A stretch of DNA of 19,964 bases, taken from assembly GCA_027489295.1 (NCBI GenBank), contig JAIYAA010000099.1:1-19964 (forward strand), written 5' to 3'. The notes below the pieces were generated by a model. That model had not been told where the DNA came from. It did not search any database and was given only the letters and a program-made list of their open reading frames with translations. Positions 1 through 8,990 of this stretch are shown here, piece by piece. Origin of the DNA: Sphingomonadales bacterium. GTDB lineage: Bacteria; Pseudomonadota; Alphaproteobacteria; Sphingomonadales; Sphingomonadaceae. A program made the position numbers and the translations under genes. Position 1 is the stretch's first letter, and every line of letters starts with the position of its first letter.

Positions 1-1238
1 CGGTAGACCCACGGCCGCCGCGCCGCCCAGGCCCAGATCCCCAAACCGGAACGCAACGTCACCGGCTCCAGCCCCTCGCGCCAGCTCTTCTCGCGCCAGC
101 CGCGCAGCAAGGTCGGCAGGGGGATGGCGACCGGGCACACCTCCTGGCACTTGCCGTTCATCGTGCAGGCGTTCGGCAGATCACGGCTCGCCGCGAGCCC
201 GTCGAGCGCGGGGGTCAGCACCGATCCCATCGGCCCGGGATAGGTGCCGCCATAGGCATGGCCGCCGATCTGCCGGAACACCACGCAGTGGTTCATGCAC
301 GCGCCGCAGCGGATGCAGCGGAGCATCTCCGCCAGCCCTTCGTCGCGCATCGCGCTGCGGCCATTGTCGACCAGCACGATGTGCATCGCCTCGGGCCCGT
401 CGCGGTCCCCGGCCCGTTTCGGCCCGGCATAGAAGGTGGTGTACTGGGTCAGCGCCGCGCCGGTCGCCGATCGGGCGAGCAGCCGCAGCAGATGCACCGC
501 ATGGTCCATCGAGGGGACCAGCTTCTCGATCCCCGCGGTCACGATGTGCACGCGCGGCGGCACCAGCGAGAGTTCGGCATTGCCCTCGTTGGTGACGGTG
601 CAGACCTGCCCCGAATCCGCGATCAGGAAATTGGCGCCCGAGATGCCGACATCCGCGCCCAGCATCTCGCCCCGCAGCTGCCGCCGGGCGCTCGCCGCCA
701 TCGCGGCGATGCTTTCCTCGACATGCGGCTCGCGGTGGCGGGCGTGGAAGAGTTCGGAGACCTGCTCGCGCGTCTTGTGCATCGCCGGCCAGATGATGTG
801 CGAGGGCCGCTCGCCCGCCAGCTGGATGATGTGTTCGGCCAGATCGGTCTCGACCCGGCCGATCCCCGCCGCCTCCAGCGCGTGCGGCAGCCCGATCTCC
901 TCGCCGAGCATCGACTTGGAACGGGCGACGCTCTTGGCGCCTGCCTTGCGGCAGATATCCACAACGATCGCGCAGGCTTCGTCGGCGGTGGCGGCCCAGT
1001 GGACCGTCGCGCCCGACGCGGTCGCCGATGCTTCGAACTCGACGAGGTACGCGCCCAGATTGGCGATCACATGGTCCTTGATCGCCGCCGCCCGCTCGCG
1101 CGCCGCGGCGAAACTGGGCCAGGCGCCGATCGCGGCACCCCGCTTAGCCTCGGCGGTGCCGGCGGTGCGCTCGACCGCGATCTTGAGCTGGCGGTCGGCG
1201 AGCGCGGCGTCGACCCGCGCGTCGAAGGTGCGGCTCAC
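1..1238 (-). CDS. lutB: LutB-type iron-sulfur lactate utilization protein (partial, C-terminus beyond left edge)
   Basis: This is the second subunit of the LutABC system, which oxidises L-lactate to pyruvate in the cytoplasm with iron-sulfur clusters. About 412 codons are present and the 3' end lies off the window; LutB proteins are usually about 470 residues. The N-terminal two thirds is the DUF162/LUD-type domain. Near residues 305-316 there is a CIRCGACMNHC cluster motif, and near 350-362 a second one, CTMNGKCQEVCP, giving two [4Fe-4S] ferredoxin-type sites. The start chosen is a GTG whose bases overlap the lutA stop codon in GTGA, so translation is probably coupled to lutA; the protein then begins VSRTFDARVDAALADRQ. 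lutC would be expected just beyond the left edge, but this cannot be seen. The identification is strong from the cluster motifs and from the lutA neighbour. Confidence 0.93.
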   Translation of the reverse strand, partial: MSRTFDARVDAALADRQLKIAVERTAGTAEAKRGAAIGAWPSFAAARERAAAIKDHVIANLGAYLVEFEASATASGATVHWAATADEACAIVVDICRKAGAKSVARSKSMLGEEIGLPHALEAAGIGRVETDLAEHIIQLAGERPSHIIWPAMHKTREQVSELFHARHREPHVEESIAAMAASARRQLRGEMLGADVGISGANFLIADSGQVCTVTNEGNAELSLVPPRVHIVTAGIEKLVPSMDHAVHLLRLLARSATGAALTQYTTFYAGPKRAGDRDGPEAMHIVLVDNGRSAMRDEGLAEMLRCIRCGACMNHCVVFRQIGGHAYGGTYPGPMGSVLTPALDGLAASRDLPNACTMNGKCQEVCPVAIPLPTLLRGWREKSWREGLEPVTLRSGLGIWAWAARRPWVY

Positions 1239-1999
1239 TGCGCTTCGCCGATCGCCGGGCCGTCGGCCATGCCGGCCAGCACCTCGATGGTGTGGAAGGC
1301 GCGCACCTCCGCCCCGCGCCGGTGGAGCTTGCCCGCCATGTTCATCAGGCAGCCGAGATCCCCCGCGAGCAGCAGCCCGGCGCCTGTAGCCTCCACCGCC
1401 GCCGCCTTCTCGTCGGCGATCGCATTGGAGATCGCCGGGTATTTCACGCAGAAGGTGCCGCCGAAGCCGCAGCACGTCTCCTCGCCGGCGAGCGGCACCA
1501 GGTCGAGCCCGTCCACGGCACCCAGCAAGCGCCGCGGCTGCGCCTTGATGCCGAGCTCGCGCAGGCCCGAGCAGCTGTCGTGGTAGGTCGCCCGCGCCTC
1601 CAGCGCCACGCCCTCCGGCCGCCAGCCGCGCGCATCGAGCCAGGCGAGGATCTCCCACGTCTTCGCCGCCACCGCCTCGGCCCGCGCGGCCCATTCGGGA
1701 TCGTCGGCGAGCAGCTCGGGATAATGGCAGCGGATCGTGCCCGCGCAGCTGCCCGAGGGGACGACGATCGCGTCATAACCCTCCAGCATCGCCACGTTGC
1801 GCCGCGCGAAGTCGGTCGCGGTGGCGCGGTCGCCCGAGTTGAGCGCCGGCTGGCCGCAACAGGTCTGCGCCTCCGGCACCACCACCGCGCAGCCGGCGTC
1901 CGCCAGCGCCCGCAGCGCCGCGAAGCCGATGCGCGGCCGCATCGCATCGACAAGGCAGGTAACGAACAGCGCGACGCGGGGCGACGGATCCTGGCTCAT
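1235..1999 (-). CDS. lutA: LutA-type (Fe-S)-binding protein, CCG domain
   Basis: This 254-residue protein is the CCG-domain subunit of the LutABC L-lactate oxidation complex, related to the cysteine-rich domains of heterodisulfide reductase and glycolate oxidase GlcF. Two cysteine-rich repeats are visible. The first has Cys15, the TCCGQP motif at 46-51 and a later GSC motif. The second has DSC, TCCGFGG and GDLGC. These cysteines are the expected cluster ligands. The ATG at 1999 was chosen because it follows an AAAGGGG ribosome site by four bases; an in-frame ATG fifteen bases further upstream would place that site inside the gene. The stop overlaps the lutB start by four bases. The gene lies 47 bases after the TetR gene on the same strand, so the two may share a transcript. 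Function follows from family knowledge; substrate is inferred to be lactate. Confidence 0.93.
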   Translation of the reverse strand: MSQDPSPRVALFVTCLVDAMRPRIGFAALRALADAGCAVVVPEAQTCCGQPALNSGDRATATDFARRNVAMLEGYDAIVVPSGSCAGTIRCHYPELLADDPEWAARAEAVAAKTWEILAWLDARGWRPEGVALEARATYHDSCSGLRELGIKAQPRRLLGAVDGLDLVPLAGEETCCGFGGTFCVKYPAISNAIADEKAAAVEATGAGLLLAGDLGCLMNMAGKLHRRGAEVRAFHTIEVLAGMADGPAIGEAQ

Positions 2000-2015
2000 G
2001 CCGCCCCTTTGCATA

Positions 2016-2036
2016 TTCTGGGAGTGCTTTCCAGAA
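2016..2036. other. Short perfect inverted repeat between tetR and lutA
   Basis: The arms TTCTGG and CCAGAA (6 bp, perfect) flank a nine-base loop in the 47-base gap between the TetR gene and lutA. It has no T-run, so it is weak as a terminator. It could be a small operator or an RNA hairpin affecting lutA expression, or chance. Only the symmetry is seen; the role is unknown. Confidence 0.25.
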
Positions 2037-2046
2037 AGCGCGCCGC

Positions 2047-2679
2047 TCAGCCTTTGGCGGCCTCGGCCTGCATGTCGGCCACCTCGCGCCGCAACATCCG
2101 CAGCATCAGCGCCGCGGCGCGATCGGTATCCTCGGCGGGGCTCAGGAACCGGTGCTGCATTAGGCCCAGCGCCGTGGCGGTGATGACGTCGGCCAGCGCC
2201 GATCGCCGTTCGGCAAAGGCCTCGCCCGGGATCAGCGCCGACAGGGCGGCCAGCATCGTGCTGCGCACATCCTCGCGCGTCCCTTCGAAGATCACCTTGA
2301 TCCGCTCGTTGCGCGCGGTCTCGGCAACGATTTCGGCGAACAGCGGGTCCGACTCGTCCGGCTCGGGGCGCACGAAATCGGCAAGCCAGTTCCAGACGAA
2401 CTCCGGATCGCCCCGCTTGATGCCCGCGGAGAGAGACTCGGGCGCCAGGAAATCCATGCAGTCCGCCTGCACGATCTCCGCCACGATCGCCTCTTTCGAA
2501 GAAAAATCGCGATAAATTTGACCGACCGCAATGCCCGATTCCTTGGCGATCTGAGCGACGCCGGTCGCGTGAAAACCGTTCGCAATGAACAACCTGCGCG
2601 CTGCCGAGACGATCTTCTCGCGGCGCAACATGGCCTTTTCGCGGTGTGGAACCCCGCCGCCTTCCGTGGTTTCTGCCAT
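2047..2679 (-). CDS. TetR/AcrR-family transcriptional repressor, probable regulator of the divergent RND pump
   Basis: This 210-residue cytoplasmic DNA-binding protein has an N-terminal TetR helix-turn-helix at about residues 20-65, recognisable by AARRLFIANGFHATGVAQIA and VGQIYRDFSSKEAI. The remaining residues form the variable ligand-binding and dimerisation domain. Length fits the family (190-220). The ATG at 2679 follows AGGTGA by six bases, a good ribosome site. The gene is divergent from an RND efflux operon, the arrangement of AcrR, TtgR and NalC-like repressors, and a 24-bp palindrome lies between them. The likely role is ligand-relieved repression of the pump and of itself. It is also followed on the same strand by lutA, so it may additionally influence lactate genes. 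The ligand cannot be predicted. Confidence 0.92.
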   Translation of the reverse strand: MAETTEGGGVPHREKAMLRREKIVSAARRLFIANGFHATGVAQIAKESGIAVGQIYRDFSSKEAIVAEIVQADCMDFLAPESLSAGIKRGDPEFVWNWLADFVRPEPDESDPLFAEIVAETARNERIKVIFEGTREDVRSTMLAALSALIPGEAFAERRSALADVITATALGLMQHRFLSPAEDTDRAAALMLRMLRREVADMQAEAAKG

Positions 2680-2734
2680 TCAAGTCACCTATAGAATCGT
2701 CTTGACCGAGTCACTCGCTTCGCAGTAGCAGCGA

Positions 2735-2758
2735 ATGTGAGCGAACGTTCACTCACAT
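2735..2758. promoter_or_regulatory. Probable TetR operator in the tetR/RND divergent promoter region
   Basis: This is a 24-bp inverted repeat with a single mismatched pair; its core reads GTGAGCGAACGTTCACTCAC (2737-2756) and it extends by AT and AT on the two sides. It lies 23 bases before the adaptor start and 55 bases from the TetR start. A TetR dimer typically binds a site of this size and symmetry, and a site this close to the efflux gene would overlap its promoter; TATCAT at 2760-2765 is a possible -10. A weaker CGAGTCACTCG symmetry sits at 2707-2717, toward the TetR gene. Symmetry and position are seen; binding by the neighbouring TetR is inference. Confidence 0.75.
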
Positions 2759-2781
2759 ATATCATAACGGCAGGCTGAAGC

Positions 2782-3975
2782 ATGACTTTTCTCCGTCACA
2801 CCGCGCCGGCTCTCGCGCTTGTCCTCGCCGCCTGTGGCGGCCAGCCCCAGCAGCAGGGTGCCGGCGGCGCCGGCGGCCAGCAGGCCGCGCCGCCCCCCGT
2901 CTCCTATGTCGTCGTCCAGCAGCAGGCAGTGCCGCTTACCAGCGACCTGCCCGGCCGCCTGAGCCCCTATGAGAGCTCGGAGGTGCGCCCGCAGGTCAAC
3001 GGCATCATCCTCGAACGGCTGTTCACCGAGGGCGACATGGTCCGACAGGGCCAGCCGCTCTACCGGATCGACGCCGCGCCCTATCGCGCCGCCGTGGCAA
3101 GCGCCCGCGCCGCGCTGACCCGCGCCCAGGCGACCATCGCCTCCAGCGAGGCGCTGGCCCGCCGCTATGGCGACCTGGTCAAGATCAACGCGATCTCGAA
3201 GCAGGATTACGAGAACGCCGTCGCCAGCGCCGCGCAGGCCCGCGCCGATGTGGCCGCGCAGAAGGCCGCGCTCGCCACCGCCGAGATCGACCTTGCCCGC
3301 ACCACCATCCGTGCGCCGATCAGCGGCCGGATCGGCCGTTCGGTCTCCACCACCGGCGCGCTGGTCTCGGCCTCGCAGGCCGCAGCGCTGACGACGATCC
3401 AGCGGCTCGACCCGATCTATGTCGACATCCAGCAGTCGAGCGCCGACGTGCTCAAGCTGCGCCAGGCGATCATGGCCGGCCAGGTCGCCAAGGATGGCAA
3501 CGCCAAGGTGGCGCTGAAGCTGGAGGACGGCAACGACTATGGCCCGCAGGGCACGCTGCGCTTCGCCGACGTGACCGTCGACCAGACCACCGGCAGCCAG
3601 GTGATCCGCGCGCTGTTCCCCAATCCCAACGGCCTGCTGCTGCCGGGCATGTTCGTCCGCGCGCACCTGATCGAGGGCACCCAGCAGAACGCAATGCTGG
3701 TGCCGCAGCGCGCGGTGAGCCGCGACGAGCGCGGCAACCCGACGGTGCTGGTGGTCGGCGCCGAGAACAAGATCGAGCCGCGGCCGATCCAGACCAGCCG
3801 CACCGCCGGCGACAGCTGGATCGTCACCGGCGGCGTGAAGCCGGGCGACAAGGTGATCGTCGAGGGCGCGATGATGCTGCGCCCGGGCATGCCGGTCACC
3901 CCCAAGCCCTGGGATCCCAACGCCAAGCCCGCCCAGGGCCAGCCGGGCGCCGCCGCTCCCGCCCAGGGGAAGTAA
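2782..3975 (+). CDS. RND efflux periplasmic adaptor subunit (AcrA/MexA/TtgA family lipoprotein)
   Basis: This 397-residue membrane fusion protein links the inner-membrane pump to the outer-membrane channel. The N-terminus is a lipoprotein signal with lipobox LAAC, making Cys18 the predicted acylated residue; a Gln/Gly/Ala-rich linker follows. The biotinyl-lipoyl half (around SSEVRPQVNGIILERLF and GQPLYRIDAAPY), a long alpha-hairpin rich in Ala (about 100-165), the second lipoyl half (TTIRAPISGRIGRS) and the beta-barrel follow in the order usual for AcrA/MexA. The C-terminus ends in a Pro/Ala/Gln-rich tail. It is the first gene of a three-gene efflux operon, only six bases before the pump gene. 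Expression is likely controlled by the divergent TetR repressor through the palindrome just upstream. The exact orthologue (AcrA, MexA, TtgA or SmeD type) cannot be fixed from sequence alone. Confidence 0.96.
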   Translation: MTFLRHTAPALALVLAACGGQPQQQGAGGAGGQQAAPPPVSYVVVQQQAVPLTSDLPGRLSPYESSEVRPQVNGIILERLFTEGDMVRQGQPLYRIDAAPYRAAVASARAALTRAQATIASSEALARRYGDLVKINAISKQDYENAVASAAQARADVAAQKAALATAEIDLARTTIRAPISGRIGRSVSTTGALVSASQAAALTTIQRLDPIYVDIQQSSADVLKLRQAIMAGQVAKDGNAKVALKLEDGNDYGPQGTLRFADVTVDQTTGSQVIRALFPNPNGLLLPGMFVRAHLIEGTQQNAMLVPQRAVSRDERGNPTVLVVGAENKIEPRPIQTSRTAGDSWIVTGGVKPGDKVIVEGAMMLRPGMPVTPKPWDPNAKPAQGQPGAAAPAQGK

Positions 3976-3981
3976 CCGCCC

Positions 3982-6900
3982 ATGTCGCGCTATTTCATCG
4001 ATCGCCCCATCTTCGCATGGGTCATCGCGATCATCATCATGCTGGCCGGCATCCTCGCGATCCGCAGTTTGCCGATCGCGCAGTTTCCGGCCATCGCGCC
4101 GCCCGCCGTCTCGATCACCGCGACCTATCCGGGCGCGGACGCCAAGACGCTGGAAAACACGACGACGCAGATCATCGAGCAGCAGATGAAGGGGATCGAC
4201 CACCTTCGCTACTTCTCGTCCTCGTCCTCGTCGGCCGGCACGGTGACGATCACGCTCACCTTCGAGCAGGGCACCGATCCGGACATCGCCCAGGTGCAGG
4301 TGCAGAACAAGCTGCAGGCGGCGACCCCGCTCCTGCCGCAGGAAGTGCAGCAGCAGGGCATCCAGGTCGCCAAGGCCACCCAGAACTTCCTGGTGGTGAT
4401 CGGCCTCTATTCGGAAGACGGGTCGCATAACGGCACCGATCTCGCCGACTATGCGGTGTCGAAGCTGCAGGATCCGCTGTCGCGCGTGAACGGCGTCGGC
4501 GACACCCAGATCTTCGGCTCGCAGTACGCGATGCGCGTCTGGGTCGATCCGGTGAAGCTCACCAAATATGCGCTGACGATGGACGACGTGACGTCCGCCA
4601 TCAAGGCGCAGAACGCGCAGGTCTCCGCCGGCCAGCTGGGCGCCCGCCCGGCGCCCAAGGAGCAGATGCTCAACGCCACCGTCTCGGTCCAGTCGCGCCT
4701 GACCACGCCCGACCAGTTCGCCCAGATCCGCCTGAAGAGCGGCACCGACGGCTCGGTCGTGCGCCTCGGCGACGTCGCCCGCGTCGAAATGGGCGCGGAG
4801 AGCTATGGCTTCGATTCGAAGTGGAACGGCAAGCCCGGCGCCGGCATCGGCATCAAGCTCGCCCCCGGCGCCAACGCGCTGACCACGGTCGATCTGGTCA
4901 AGGCACGCGTGAACGAGATCGCCAAGACCTTCCCCGGCGACATCAAGGTCATCTACCCGTACGACACCACGCCGTTCGTCCGCCTGTCGGTCGAGCAGGT
5001 GGTCCACACGCTGATCGAAGCGGTGGTGCTCGTCTTCCTGGTGATGTTCCTGTTCCTGCAGAACTTCCGCGCCACGCTGATCCCGACGATCGCGGTGCCG
5101 GTGGTGCTGCTGGGCACCTTCGCGGTGATGGCGATCGCGGGCTATTCGATCAACACGCTCACCCTGTTCGGCATGGTGCTGGCGATCGGCCTGCTGGTCG
5201 ACGACGCGATCGTCGTCGTCGAGAATGTCGAGCGCCTGATCGTCACCGAGCATCTCAGCCCGATCGACGCCGCTCGCAAGTCGATGGACGAGATCACCAG
5301 CGCGCTGGTCGGCGTCGCCCTGGTCCTGTCGGCGGTGTTCCTGCCGATGGCGTTCTTCGGCGGCTCGACCGGCGTGATCTACCGCCAGTTCTCGATCACG
5401 ATCGTCTCGGCGATGGTGCTCTCGGTGTTCGTGGCGCTGGTCCTCACCCCCGCGCTGTGCGCCACCATCCTCAAGCCGCACGATCCGAACAAGGCGGAAG
5501 GCAAGGGCCCGCTCGCGCGCTTCTTCCGCTGGTTCAACGAGAAGTTCGACAACGGCCAGCGCAAATATGAAAAGGGCGTGCGCGGCACCGCGCGCAGCTG
5601 GAAGCGCTCGGGCCTGGTCTATCTGCTGATCCTTGGCGGCATGGCCTTCCTGTTCCTCCGCCTGCCCTCGGGCTTCCTGCCCGAGGAAGACCAGGGCATC
5701 GCCATCGCACTGGTCCAGGGCCCGGCGGGCGCTACCTCGGCACGGACCGACAAGGGGCTCGAGCTGGTCCGCGACCACTTCCTCAAGCAGGAGGCGGGCA
5801 ACGTCCAGGGCGTGTTCACCATCAACGGCTTCAGCTTCGCCGGCGCAGGCCAGAACAGCGGCCTGGTGTTCATCCCGCTCAAGGACTGGAAGGACCGCCC
5901 CGGCCACGCCAACTCGGCGCAGTCGATGGTCGGCCGCGCGATGGGCACCTTCTCGCAATATCATGACGGCCTGATCTTCGCGATCACCCCGCCGGCGGTG
6001 CAGGAACTGGGCAACGCGACGGGCTTCGACCTGCAGCTCGTCGACACCGGCGGCATCGGCCATGAACGCCTGCTCCAGGCGCGCAACATGATGCTGGGCA
6101 TGGCGATGCAGGACAAGCGCCTGGTCGGCGTGCGCCCGAACTCGCTCGAAGACGCGCCGCAGCTCAAGGTCGACATCGATCAGGACAAGGCCAAGGCGCT
6201 CGGCCTCGACCTCGCCTCGGTCAACAGCACCATCGCCAGCGCCTGGGGCGGTGCCTATGTCAACGACTTCGTCGACCGCGGCCGGGTCAAGCGCGTCTAT
6301 GTCCAGGCCGATGCCCCCTATCGCCTGGCGCCGGAGGACATCGCCAACCTGTTCGTCCGCGGCCCCACCGGCACGATGACGCCGTTCACCGCCTTCTCCA
6401 CGCTCAGCTGGGCGCAGGCACCGGTGCAGCTCACCCGCTATAACGGCCTGCCGGCGATGGAAGTCCTCGGCTCGCCTGCCCCGGGCGTGTCGACCGGCGA
6501 CGCGATGGCGGCGATGGAGGCGATCCACGCCAAGCTCCCGCCGGGCACCCAGCTCGAATGGACCGGCCTGTCGTACGAGGAACGCCTGTCGGGCGGCCAG
6601 GCGCCGTCGCTCTATGCGCTGTCGCTGCTGATCGTGTTCCTCTGCCTCGCCGCGCTCTACGAGAGCTGGTCGGTGCCGATCTCGGTCATCCTGGTGGTGC
6701 CGCTCGGCGTGGTCGGCGCGCTGCTCGCGGCGAAGCTGACCGGCCTCAACAACGACATCTACCTGCAGGTCGGCCTGATCACCACGATCGGCGTGTCGGC
6801 GAAGAACGCGATCCTGATCGTCGAGTTCGCCGAGGAGCGGATGCGCGAGGGCATGAGCGCCTTCGACGCCGCGATCGAAGCCGCCAAGCTGCGTCTGCGC

Positions 6901-7158
6901 CCGATCCTGATGACCAGCCTCGCCTTCATCTTCGGCGTGCTGCCGCTGGCGATCTCCACCGGCGCGGGCGCCGGCGGCCAGAACGCGATCGGCCGTGCAG
7001 TGGTGGGCGGCATGCTCTCCGCGACGGTGCTGGCGATCTTCTTCGTGCCGATGTTCTTCGTCGTGGTGCGCAATCTGTTCGACCGCCGCCGCAACAAGAA
7101 CCAGGCACCTTCCGAAACCACCCATGACGGCGGCGCTTCGGCGCCCCAGGGAGCCTGA
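3982..7158 (+). CDS. RND multidrug efflux permease (AcrB/MexB/TtgB, HAE1 family)
   Basis: This 1058-residue inner-membrane proton/drug antiporter is full length (AcrB is 1049). It begins [20 protein letters not shown], the typical first transmembrane helix, has two six-helix halves and large periplasmic loops. The proton-relay acidic pair Asp407-Asp408 lies in [15 protein letters not shown], at the same numbers as in AcrB, and the matching lysine is at about residue 941 in [13 protein letters not shown]. It should export hydrophobic or amphiphilic compounds from the periplasm and inner membrane. A GGGGAAG ribosome site precedes the ATG, and the gene sits between the adaptor and the channel gene, completing a tripartite system. 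Nothing is truncated or damaged. A six-base TGA-to-GTG gap leads to the next gene. Substrate range is not predictable. Confidence 0.98.
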   Translation: MSRYFIDRPIFAWVIAIIIMLAGILAIRSLPIAQFPAIAPPAVSITATYPGADAKTLENTTTQIIEQQMKGIDHLRYFSSSSSSAGTVTITLTFEQGTDPDIAQVQVQNKLQAATPLLPQEVQQQGIQVAKATQNFLVVIGLYSEDGSHNGTDLADYAVSKLQDPLSRVNGVGDTQIFGSQYAMRVWVDPVKLTKYALTMDDVTSAIKAQNAQVSAGQLGARPAPKEQMLNATVSVQSRLTTPDQFAQIRLKSGTDGSVVRLGDVARVEMGAESYGFDSKWNGKPGAGIGIKLAPGANALTTVDLVKARVNEIAKTFPGDIKVIYPYDTTPFVRLSVEQVVHTLIEAVVLVFLVMFLFLQNFRATLIPTIAVPVVLLGTFAVMAIAGYSINTLTLFGMVLAIGLLVDDAIVVVENVERLIVTEHLSPIDAARKSMDEITSALVGVALVLSAVFLPMAFFGGSTGVIYRQFSITIVSAMVLSVFVALVLTPALCATILKPHDPNKAEGKGPLARFFRWFNEKFDNGQRKYEKGVRGTARSWKRSGLVYLLILGGMAFLFLRLPSGFLPEEDQGIAIALVQGPAGATSARTDKGLELVRDHFLKQEAGNVQGVFTINGFSFAGAGQNSGLVFIPLKDWKDRPGHANSAQSMVGRAMGTFSQYHDGLIFAITPPAVQELGNATGFDLQLVDTGGIGHERLLQARNMMLGMAMQDKRLVGVRPNSLEDAPQLKVDIDQDKAKALGLDLASVNSTIASAWGGAYVNDFVDRGRVKRVYVQADAPYRLAPEDIANLFVRGPTGTMTPFTAFSTLSWAQAPVQLTRYNGLPAMEVLGSPAPGVSTGDAMAAMEAIHAKLPPGTQLEWTGLSYEERLSGGQAPSLYALSLLIVFLCLAALYESWSVPISVILVVPLGVVGALLAAKLTGLNNDIYLQVGLITTIGVSAKNAILIVEFAEERMREGMSAFDAAIEAAKLRLRPILMTSLAFIFGVLPLAISTGAGAGGQNAIGRAVVGGMLSATVLAIFFVPMFFVVVRNLFDRRRNKNQAPSETTHDGGASAPQGA

Positions 7159-7163
7159 CGGCC

Positions 7164-8591
7164 GTGACCAACCGCTTCCCCCTGCTCCTCGCGCTGGCCG
7201 CGAGCACCGCGCTCTCGGCCTGCAACCTCGCCCCGAAATATAACCGGCCGGAGCCGGCGGTACCGGCGGCGCTGCCCCAGGGCGGCGTCTACCCGGCCGC
7301 GGCCAGCGACGCGCCGGACATCAGCAAGATCGGCTGGCGCGACTTCTTCGTCGACGATCGCCTGCGCCGCGTGATCCAGCTGGGCCTGGACAACAACCAG
7401 GACCTGCGCCTCGCGGCCGCCAATGTGCTGCAGGCGCGGGCGACCTATCGCGGCCAGCGCGCGGACATCCTGCCGACGGTGAGCGCCAGCGGATCGGGCA
7501 CGTACACCAACACCGCCTCGGCGGCCGCCAGCTTCGGCGGCGCGACCGGATCGAGCGTTAGCGACATCCAGTATTTCACCGCCAATGCCGGCATCTCGTC
7601 GTTCGAGATCGACCTGTTCGGGCGACTGCGGAACCTCAGCCGTGCCGCGCAGGAACAGTATTTCGCGAGCAGCGAGGCGCAGCGCGCCTCCCGCGTCACG
7701 CTGATCGGCGAGATCGCCAGCGCCTGGCTCACCCTGGCGTCGGACCGCGAACAGCTGGCGATCGCGCAGCAGACGCTCAAGGCGTTCGAACAGTCGCTGG
7801 AGCTCACCCGCGCGCAGTTCCGCATCGGCACCGCCTCGGAACTGGAATCGCGTCAGGCTGAGACGAGCTATGAATCCGCCCGCAACGACGTCGCCACCGC
7901 ACAGACCCGCATCGCGCAGGACATCAACGCGCTGCAGCTGCTGACCGGCGCACCGGTGCCGGCCGAGCTGCTGCCGGAGACGCTGGGCGACGGCAAGGCG
8001 ACGATCGACGCGCTGCCGGGCAACCTGCCCTCCGAAGTGCTGCTGCGGCGCCCCGACGTGCTGCAGGCCGAGCACCAGCTAATCGCGCAGAACGCCAATA
8101 TCGGCGCGGCGCGCGCGGCCTTCTTCCCGCGCCTGTCGCTCACCGCCACCGGCGGCTCGATCGCGTCGGCGATCGGCAAGCTGTTCGGATCGGGCACCGA
8201 TACCTACACGGTCTCGCCCACCGCCTCGGTCAACATCTTCGATTTCGGGAAGAACAAGGCCAATCTCGATTATTACAAGGCCGCGCGCGAGGGTGCGGTG
8301 GCGAGCTACCAGAAGGCGATCCAGACCGCCTTCCGCGAAGTCTCGGACGCCTTGGCCCAACGCGGGACGATCGACGAGCAGGTCCGTGCGCAGACCGCGC
8401 GTGCCCAGGCCGCCGACGTGGCCGCACGGCTGTCCGAAGCACGCTACCGGGCGGGGGTGGATTCCTTCCTCACCGCGCTCGATTCGCAGCGCAGCGCCTA
8501 TGCCGCCGAGCAGCAGCTGGTCACCACCCGGCTGACCCGCGCCAGCAATTTGGTGACCCTGTATAGAACCTTAGGTGGCGGGCTCGAGTGA
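7164..8591 (+). CDS. RND efflux outer-membrane channel lipoprotein (OprM/NodT family)
   Basis: This 475-residue outer-membrane factor is the exit duct of the tripartite pump. The start is a GTG five bases after the permease stop, preceded by GGGAG. A lipoprotein signal ends in lipobox LSAC, so Cys20 should be acylated. The motif NLAPKYNRPEPAVPAAL right after it is typical of OprM/NodT proteins. Two duplicated halves with long coiled-coil helices follow, including SSFEIDLFGRLRNLSRAAQE in the first half and ASVNIFDFGKNKANLDYY in the second, ending in a short SNLVTLYRTLGGG segment. It should trimerise as a beta-barrel plus alpha-barrel that docks on the adaptor. No terminator is obvious after it; a small gene begins 63 bases later. 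Confidence 0.96.
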   Translation: MTNRFPLLLALAASTALSACNLAPKYNRPEPAVPAALPQGGVYPAAASDAPDISKIGWRDFFVDDRLRRVIQLGLDNNQDLRLAAANVLQARATYRGQRADILPTVSASGSGTYTNTASAAASFGGATGSSVSDIQYFTANAGISSFEIDLFGRLRNLSRAAQEQYFASSEAQRASRVTLIGEIASAWLTLASDREQLAIAQQTLKAFEQSLELTRAQFRIGTASELESRQAETSYESARNDVATAQTRIAQDINALQLLTGAPVPAELLPETLGDGKATIDALPGNLPSEVLLRRPDVLQAEHQLIAQNANIGAARAAFFPRLSLTATGGSIASAIGKLFGSGTDTYTVSPTASVNIFDFGKNKANLDYYKAAREGAVASYQKAIQTAFREVSDALAQRGTIDEQVRAQTARAQAADVAARLSEARYRAGVDSFLTALDSQRSAYAAEQQLVTTRLTRASNLVTLYRTLGGGLE

Positions 8592-8595
8592 GCCC

Positions 8596-8623
8596 TTGCC
8601 AGCTGCAAAAATCCGCATACTCT
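8596..8623 (+). promoter_or_regulatory. Candidate sigma-70-like promoter for the small downstream gene
   Basis: TTGCCA (five of six matches to the -35 consensus) is followed after 16 bases by TACTCT, a poor -10. The surrounding 8600-8635 stretch is more AT-rich than the neighbouring genes. It would start transcription about 25 bases before the small gene. The match is weak; read-through from the efflux operon is equally possible. Confidence 0.25.
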
Positions 8624-8654
8624 CTGGATCCAATAGGAACGGAGAGGTGCGGTG

Positions 8655-8939
8655 ATGCAGAACGAATCGCAGCCGGTGCAAATGCCCCAGGTGCAGCCCG
8701 GGGATGAGACGCTGATCATCCTCGAAAGCCTGCTCTGCGTGATGCGCGAGAAGAACCTGCTCAGCCGGCAGGACATCGAACTGCTCTGCCAGAAGGTGGA
8801 TCGGCGGGCGGCGGGGATCAGCAAGAACCCCCTGCCCTGCTGCCCCGAAAAGGCAGAGAACGCGAAGAACTACCTCCACCGGCTGACCGCCTATCTGGGC
8901 CAGCGCTATGGCGGCAAGCATCTTCGCCGGGTGAGCTGA
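8655..8939 (+). CDS. Small conserved-looking hypothetical protein (94 aa)
   Basis: I do not recognise this protein. It is 94 residues, cytoplasmic-looking, with no signal peptide or membrane segment. After a Gln/Pro-rich start, residues 20-50 (TLIILESLLCVMREKNLLSR, then DIELLCQKVDRRA) look like two amphipathic helices; the pattern of a helix ending in 'EKNLLSRQDIE' is common in small helical adaptor domains. A CC pair lies in NPLPCCPEKAE, followed by a helix and a basic C-terminus. The GGAGAGG site (8641-8647) is seven bases before the ATG at 8655, better than the four bases to the in-frame GTG at 8652, so the ATG is preferred. It lies just downstream of the efflux operon on the same strand. 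Whether it belongs to that operon is open; coding is supported by the good ribosome site and normal codon use. Confidence 0.7.
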   Translation: MQNESQPVQMPQVQPGDETLIILESLLCVMREKNLLSRQDIELLCQKVDRRAAGISKNPLPCCPEKAENAKNYLHRLTAYLGQRYGGKHLRRVS

Positions 8940-8940
8940 C

Positions 8941-8990
8941 GACGGCGGGACGCGGCGGCGCGAGCCCCAAGGCCCCGCCGCCCGCCCGTC
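8941..8990. terminator. GC-rich imperfect hairpin between convergent genes, possible bidirectional terminator
   Basis: The segment 8941-8958 (GACGGCGGGACGCGGCGG) can pair, with small bulges, with 8975-8990 (CCGCCGCCCGCCCGTC). It lies exactly between the end of the small plus-strand gene and the stop of the convergent Gre-like gene. There is no T-run, so intrinsic termination strength is doubtful. Position is the main argument. Confidence 0.3.

Noticed and set aside
2000..2683. Upstream extension of the lutA frame through the TetR gene
   Set aside because: It is an out-of-frame reading of the TetR coding sequence; lutA has its own ribosome site before 1999.
2749..7125. A 1458-codon open frame on the minus strand opposite the efflux operon
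   Set aside because: It is antisense to two unmistakable RND genes and its translation is a low-complexity mix rich in His, Arg, Asp and Gln, as expected when GC-rich codons are read backwards. No domain is recognisable.
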